Shown here piece after piece: positions 58,714 through 64,000 of a stretch of DNA of 64,000 bases; within the stretch, counting starts at the first letter, position 1; each line of letters opens with the position of its first letter. Both the position numbers and the translations under genes were made by a program. The notes below the pieces were generated by a model. The model saw only the letters and a program-made list of their open reading frames with translations. It made no database searches and was not told the DNA's origin. Source of the DNA: Sphagnum compactum (lineage: Eukaryota; Bryophyta; Sphagnopsida; Sphagnales); assembly GCA_965153455.1 (NCBI GenBank), contig OZ234502.1:12183495-12247494 (forward strand). The letters run 5' to 3'.

Positions 58714-61700
58714 AGTATATAGCCGAATTTTTCAAAATGAATTATTCGATGGTCATGTGTTGAAATGGCCAAGGTACTATACGGTATCACTTGGGGCTTT
58801 ACTTGAATGGAAGAGACTTACAACTAAAATGGTTTGCAAATTTCCATTGTACACTCTTTGGTTTCTGTTATACATAAATTGAGTTATCTGTAAGGTCACC
58901 CTGTCTTTGGTCCCTAGTTTGAGCCTCAAACCCCTATTTCATCCCCAATTTTGGTGTATGAGAAAGGTGAGTGAAATTGGGTACTAAACTCATTTGCATG
59001 AAACTGGATATCAGTTTTAGAAGAAGATTTGCAGGATCTTATTCTGACAAGGCTTTTATTTAATTGAAGAATATGAGCATAACTTGACACAAGGTGCAAG
59101 GTAAGGCAAATCCAGAACTGCAGGTGAGTTTAGCTGAAACTCACCTTCATGAGGACCCACCCATTTAAGTGAGAAAACTACTAACTAGTTTGGTCCCCTA
59201 AATTTTCCCTGTGTACTGTTTTCAATCCAACTTCTCATTTCATCCTCAGTTTTCGTGAAACTAGGGCCCAGTACCCCCAGTTTACCGATAACTCTAATAT
59301 CCTAAAATCTTCCAACCCTGTTGTGTCTGAAAAAAATGAATTGATTTTGTGAAAATTAAGTTTCATTCAAATGAAAGTTTGAATGACATTGCAGGTGACT
59401 TGAATTGGATTTGAATTGAAAAAAAATGAGATGCAAATTGGTGAAGAAAGTATTGAAAATCTACTTATAAATATGTTGTTGGAAAAAAACATGTCTTTTC
59501 ACTTGAGAATGAGCAAAACATAATTTCAGTTTGAAACTGTTCAAATGATGATTAGAGTCATCCTACCTAAACCAGCTCTAATGAATCATCATCACCGGAG
59601 TTAGCTTTCCAAGGGAAGTGGGGGAAATAGGAGGCTTTAAGAGATGAGGTACAAAATCCAAGTTCAAGCTTGCAAAATTGCTGATTGAAGAGATATGGTT
59701 TAGTCTATGTGAGATTGGTTCGTCTGATCATGAGAGGAATGTGATATGTCTGATGTAAATTATGACATGGAGATTAAATTGGGTACATTTTAATCTTCCC
59801 CCAACTTGAATTATCTGGTGAGTGCGTCACAAATTGCAGCTGAAAAAAATTCCAACAGACTGTTGAGCATTGACAAGCTCTGAAAGGCAACTAATCAAAT
59901 TGGTTTCAAAGTACATAATCCACCACTTTTGTTTCCACCAAAACCCTCAACTCATAAGCCACGAAAATGGTGTTGAATCGGAGTTTCAGAAGGACTGTAA
60001 GACCGCTAGGGTCATGCACTTGCCCAGTTCTTTGGGTTTTGCATTTGTGTCAGAAGCTCTGTCCAAGATTTTCATGAACAATCCTCAAATTTACTCAAGC
60101 AGGGATTTTCTGTATCCACAGATCTATGTACAGAGAATTGAGAAGGAACAGAAGAAACTCTGAGTACAATATCTTCTTCATCACTGATGTCAACCTCAAG
60201 TTACTCACCTGTAAACAAAAGAACTTGGCCAGACTTGAAGTGATTCAAGTCTAGCTGTTTTTTGATTGTAACAGCAACAAAATCACAACCCATCAGCTTT
60301 CAAATTCAACTTCTCTGAAAACACGACAAGGTACTAAATTTGCAGAGCAATCTGACCACCAGAATTTGAGACTGCATCAGCACCAACATCAATTTAGCTA
60401 GCAACAAAGAGAAGGAAAACAAATTTACAGAGCAACCTTGTATCCTGAAGGTTTCTAAGTGCACAAGATCTAGTTGTGATGGAAAGCTTGTTCACTGCAG
60501 ATATTTTGATTTCAACTGACGGTTGATGGACTTTTTGGTTTTTGTTTCTTTGTCAGAATCAAATCAGTTTGTAGCTGCAAAGGATTTTTCTATATTAGGG
60601 AATGACTTGTTGAACTTCCCATTTTTCACATTTGAGAATAATATGTGTTGGAAAGAAACTACGGTATATTTCTGTGGAGGCAAATTTTGTAGGTAGAGGA
60701 CAGTATCACACAATGTACTGAGATTTGAGATGGTTCAGATGTGGACTACTTAAATTAGCAGAATGCGCGGTTCTCGATCTAATAAGCTTCAAAACTGGAT
60801 GGGAGTTTGACTCAAAGAGATCGATGTGATACATGTTGTGGGTTATGCACATAATTGTTTGTGCTTTGCAAATTGTTTAGCTATATGTTGTGTTTTATTC
60901 CTACTCTGAATTCCAACCTGTGATATGGTTGTGGCACATAACTAGCATGGCTACTAAATCATGCTAATCTTATGGTGTTGACAGTGATATGTTTTGGTGT
61001 TGAATCGGTCGTTGAAAATGGTCAACAATTGACCCAAATTTGAGCTCAATGGTGTTGCGTGAATCATGCAATTTCATCAGCAAAATTTCAATCTGTTGTA
61101 GCAGACTACACCAGAATATCAAAGGTCCTTCCAGTCTTCTCTGAATTCACAAATTGTGCGAAAATGGAAAGATGCAGAGTCAAGGTACAAAACCTAAAAA
61201 TTCGGGTATTATTTAAACCTCCAAAAAGACATGAAATCATGCCAATCCAGGAAGAAAAACCAAGTCGTAACATCTACCAAAATTCTTCAAGTCCCATCAT
61301 TGCAGTTGCTCAGTCTTCAGGTGGTTTTCTTTGTGTCCAGTGTGTCAGATCAATTAGGTGATGAAGAAAAACCACATGTGAAAATGTGGTCCTTGAAGTT
61401 GAGTCCATGATATCAAGACTTCATGAATCTCTCTTGATCCCTTTGTGTGATTTAGATGCTCTTCAAGCACGCGAAGCACCCACCTCACATTCAGATCGTT
61501 GTTTTGTAAACTGATCTTTGAAGCTGTAAGCACAGAAATGTGTGTTCTACATATGACATTTGAATACATGTTCAGATCATATTAGAGTATTGTTGTTCCA
61601 CATGAACGCCAGCAGTTTGTGCATGATTTCATGATTGAATGTTGTTGCAAATTTCTATCAATCTTGACTTCCACCATGGCAATCTCTTGGTTCTCTCTAA

Positions 61701-61896
61701 TGAGCAAACATCAACAAGTTACTGAATAATTATTCTTAGATTATCTGAACAATTATGTCTTGAAGGAATTATGAGCTGAGCATTGATCAGGTGAGTGCAG
61801 AATCATTATCATCTTGCAACTATGAACTCTTGTGATGACGAGAAGTTCTGTAGACCTTCCAAATTCGTATTTTTGTTTTATGTTTTGAGCATTTGA
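58714..61896. other. Intergenic DNA and 3' flank of the edge gene
   Basis: No supported gene. The open frames at 59870-60163 and 61059-61361 lack recognisable features. The rightmost few hundred bases probably hold the 3' UTR of the minus-strand gene ending at 61897. Confidence 0.45.
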
Positions 61897-64000
61897 TCAG
61901 ATGTCATCCAGAGCAGCAGCCATTCTTTGAAGCTCTTGGGACATCATGCCAGTAGCTGCTGCTCCAGCAGGAGCCAGAGGATTTTCAGCATAAAGATCAG
62001 CCACAACTGTTGCTTGCTGCTGCTGCATTGACAATATCTGCCCTGCCATGGGAGATTCTGAATCTTGAGCTGCAAGAAGATTGTAGTGAGAAGAATCTTC
62101 TGCAGCTGAGATTCTTGCCTGATCATCAGGATGCAGCTGATGATGATGCTGATCAATTGTTGCTGCAGCAGCAGGGACAGCTACAGTTTGGTCACAGCTA
62201 GCAGCTGCTGACTCAGGTAGAAACTCACACCATTTCATCACCATGTCAGATTCACAACATTCTCTGATTGAGAAACTCACAATGTTCTGATCACCATTCT
62301 CCTGCATCTGATTCAAGCTTGGTTGCTGCTCATGGGTGACTGCAGCTGGGATTGGATGATGATGATGAAGATGAGATGTGGCGCTGGAAGAATTATTCAG
62401 CTTGTCTAGGAAATTTGGCCACTGGAGGAAGTTACTGCAGCTATCAAACAGCTGCTGCTGCTGATGCTCATGTGCCGCCATGATTCCTCCAGGGATTGAA
62501 GTCATGATGCTCATCTCTTTGTTGGTGCTGGTGGTGCAGGAGCTACTAGCGGTGCTGCTGTCCCAGTGATACTGATCACCGGACGTTCTTCCCAGAAGCA
62601 TGAGATCAGAGGAGCTCAAATCATTTTCTTCTGCACTACCGGGAAGAATGTCATTGATCATGATTATGTTCTCGACTGCAGCTGACGACGTACCTGCTAC
62701 AGTATAATCCATATCATGCAGCAGACCCCCGCGCGGATTCAGTTGATGAGCAGCTCCATGCTTCAGTACCGAGTCTGCAGCTAGATGATGAGGAGGTCGA
62801 GCTGGAGCTTCCGCGAGTAGTGATCCCAGTCTCACCCCGCAGCTACTCATAGTTGCTGCAGTGATGGAGCTCAAATCGCCTGCAGCAGCTGCTGCTGCTT
62901 GGTGTTCATGGAGGAAATCGTCTGATGCAGCACCACGAAAGCTCTGATCGGATGTACCTGGCGCTATAGCCGCCTGTGCTTTGTTTGAGATTAAGCTCTG
63001 AGGTCCAAGCTTCTTCCTCGGGAACATGATCTCTTCCAGTCCTGCTGCAAGAGCCGACGGGCATGCATTACCGAGGACCTGAAATTCTTGAGCTTGTAGT
63101 GCACCTGCACCCTGCAGCTGGGGCTGCTTTTTTTGCGAAGAGCCGGATGTGGAAGCTTGAAGCTGGAGCTGCCAGAAGTCATGAGGATTAAACGCAGCAG
63201 CAGTTACCTGCTGCATTGTTGTTGTTGCAGCTGAAGAATCTAGTAGTGTGTCCGGCTTCACAGCAGCTTGATCCGGGTTGATCATGCCTTGATCCTGCTC
63301 AGATTCCAGGAAAGTTGATTTCGACTTCTGCATCATGCCCAGGAAATGCATTGAAACAGAATCATGATCCGTGGAAGAAATGGTAGCTGCTGCTGGATCA
63401 GGAGCTGCTGCTGCTGCTGCTGCTGCAGCTTTTAAAGCGGACGTAGTACCGGCGCTCTGCAAGTTGAACCGGCGATGTATCATGTTAGATCCGACGCGTC
63501 CGGGACGATTGTTGCTCATCAGCAGCTGCAGCGTGTCCAGAAACTTGTCAGCTGGGAAAGATGCGGCCCCTGCAGCATGATGTTGCTGCTGCTTCCTATC
63601 GACAATAGTACCCAGTGGAGAATTCCTCGCAGAGGTGGTGGAGAAAAGCTGCGCCTCATGGTGGTCCATGGGTCCCGCGCCGACGAGAGAATTGAGCTTG
63701 CTGCAGTGAGCTGCTGCCTGATTACTCAAGATCAGATTGAAGTCGGAGCTGGTGGTGAATCTAGTGAAGCTCGCGGGACCGTGATTTGAAGCAAGATGAA
63801 TGCAGCTGCTGCTGCTCACAGCTGCAGGTGCGACAGTAGTAGGGAGTCCGCCAGCAGAATCCAAGCTGTTGGTCGACGCTGCAATGAAAGGAGGAGGTGG
63901 GTGGAGCTGCATCATCATCTGATGCGAAGAAGTCGCAGCTGGACCTCGAGCATGATGATGTTCATGAGCTTGCAGCTCAGTTGCAGCACCCGCGCTGACA
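61897..64000 (-). CDS. 3' coding exon of a Gln/Ala/His/Ser-rich, probably nuclear protein (runs off the right edge)
   Basis: One minus-strand frame is open from the window edge to TGA at 61897-61899, about 700 codons. The ATG at 63918 is not a convincing start: the same frame continues upstream without a stop to 64000 (LQAHEHHHARGPAATSSHQ), so this is the distal part of a larger coding region. The protein is low-complexity, with poly-Ala (AAAAAAAAA near 63410-63430), poly-Gln and poly-His runs between short ordered islands. Islands include FPADKFLDTLQLLMS, FNPHDFWQLQLQA, FLQWPNFLDKL, SDMVMKWCEFLPES and the C-terminal MSQELQRMAAALDDI. This composition is typical of transactivation regions of large plant transcription factors such as R2R3-MYBs. 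The DNA-binding domain, if any, lies right of the window, so no family is claimed. Confidence 0.7.
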   Translation of the reverse strand, partial: VSAGAATELQAHEHHHARGPAATSSHQMMMQLHPPPPFIAASTNSLDSAGGLPTTVAPAAVSSSSCIHLASNHGPASFTRFTTSSDFNLILSNQAAAHCSKLNSLVGAGPMDHHEAQLFSTTSARNSPLGTIVDRKQQQHHAAGAASFPADKFLDTLQLLMSNNRPGRVGSNMIHRRFNLQSAGTTSALKAAAAAAAAAPDPAAATISSTDHDSVSMHFLGMMQKSKSTFLESEQDQGMINPDQAAVKPDTLLDSSAATTTMQQVTAAAFNPHDFWQLQLQASTSGSSQKKQPQLQGAGALQAQEFQVLGNACPSALAAGLEEIMFPRKKLGPQSLISNKAQAAIAPGTSDQSFRGAASDDFLHEHQAAAAAAGDLSSITAATMSSCGVRLGSLLAEAPARPPHHLAADSVLKHGAAHQLNPRGGLLHDMDYTVAGTSSAAVENIIMINDILPGSAEENDLSSSDLMLLGRTSGDQYHWDSSTASSSCTTSTNKEMSIMTSIPGGIMAAHEHQQQQLFDSCSNFLQWPNFLDKLNNSSSATSHLHHHHPIPAAVTHEQQPSLNQMQENGDQNIVSFSIRECCESDMVMKWCEFLPESAAASCDQTVAVPAAAATIDQHHHQLHPDDQARISAAEDSSHYNLLAAQDSESPMAGQILSMQQQQATVVADLYAENPLAPAGAAATGMMSQELQRMAAALDDI

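Overview
This window is nuclear DNA of a land plant. The evidence is a multi-exon gene for the exocyst subunit SEC3 in its plant form, a class I HD-Zip homeobox gene, and transposon families typical of plant genomes: Helitrons, an LTR element, a DUF4283/zf-RVT LINE, a hAT and a pogo-like MITE. The low gene density, many decayed repeats and Gln/Ala-rich regulatory proteins suggest a large, repeat-rich genome. A fern or another non-flowering plant is my guess, with low confidence.

Layout. (1) 1-4.9 kb: a decayed Helitron (RepHel) whose 5' part lies left of the window. It is split at 1175-2429 by a small LTR retrotransposon remnant with a perfect 5-bp target duplication. (2) 5.01-7.81 kb: a complete but mutated hAT element with terminal inverted repeats and an 8-bp target duplication. 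(3) 7.8-11.6 kb: repeat-derived DNA, including a 94-bp tandem array, an inverted Helitron zinc-finger fragment and two copies of a short palindrome-ended repeat. (4) 11.97-17.46 kb: the last 15 exons of SEC3 on the + strand, with clean splice sites and frame; its 5' exons are not in the window. (5) 18.6-18.9 kb: a 39-bp tandem repeat. (6) 19.6-33.1 kb: a second Helitron, carrying a solo LTR (AAGAG duplication) that itself carries a full-length LINE (14-bp duplication). (7) 33.1-39 kb: repeats and intergenic DNA. (8) 38.99-40.6 kb: an HD-Zip I gene on the - strand with three inferred coding exons, a C-terminal activation-type motif and two upstream ORFs in the leader. (9) 41-61.9 kb: AT-rich, gene-poor DNA with a few tandem repeats and one pogo-like MITE. 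(10) 61.9-64 kb: the 3' coding exon of a Gln/Ala/His-rich, probably nuclear protein on the - strand, running off the right edge.

The three host genes show no functional link. SEC3 acts in exocytic vesicle tethering, the HD-Zip I protein in transcription, and the edge gene is probably also regulatory. The rest of the structure is transposon biology. Target duplications let three insertion events be resolved to the base, and the nonsense codons in the decayed elements are overwhelmingly TAG, which fits C-to-T decay at methylated CAG (CHG) sites.
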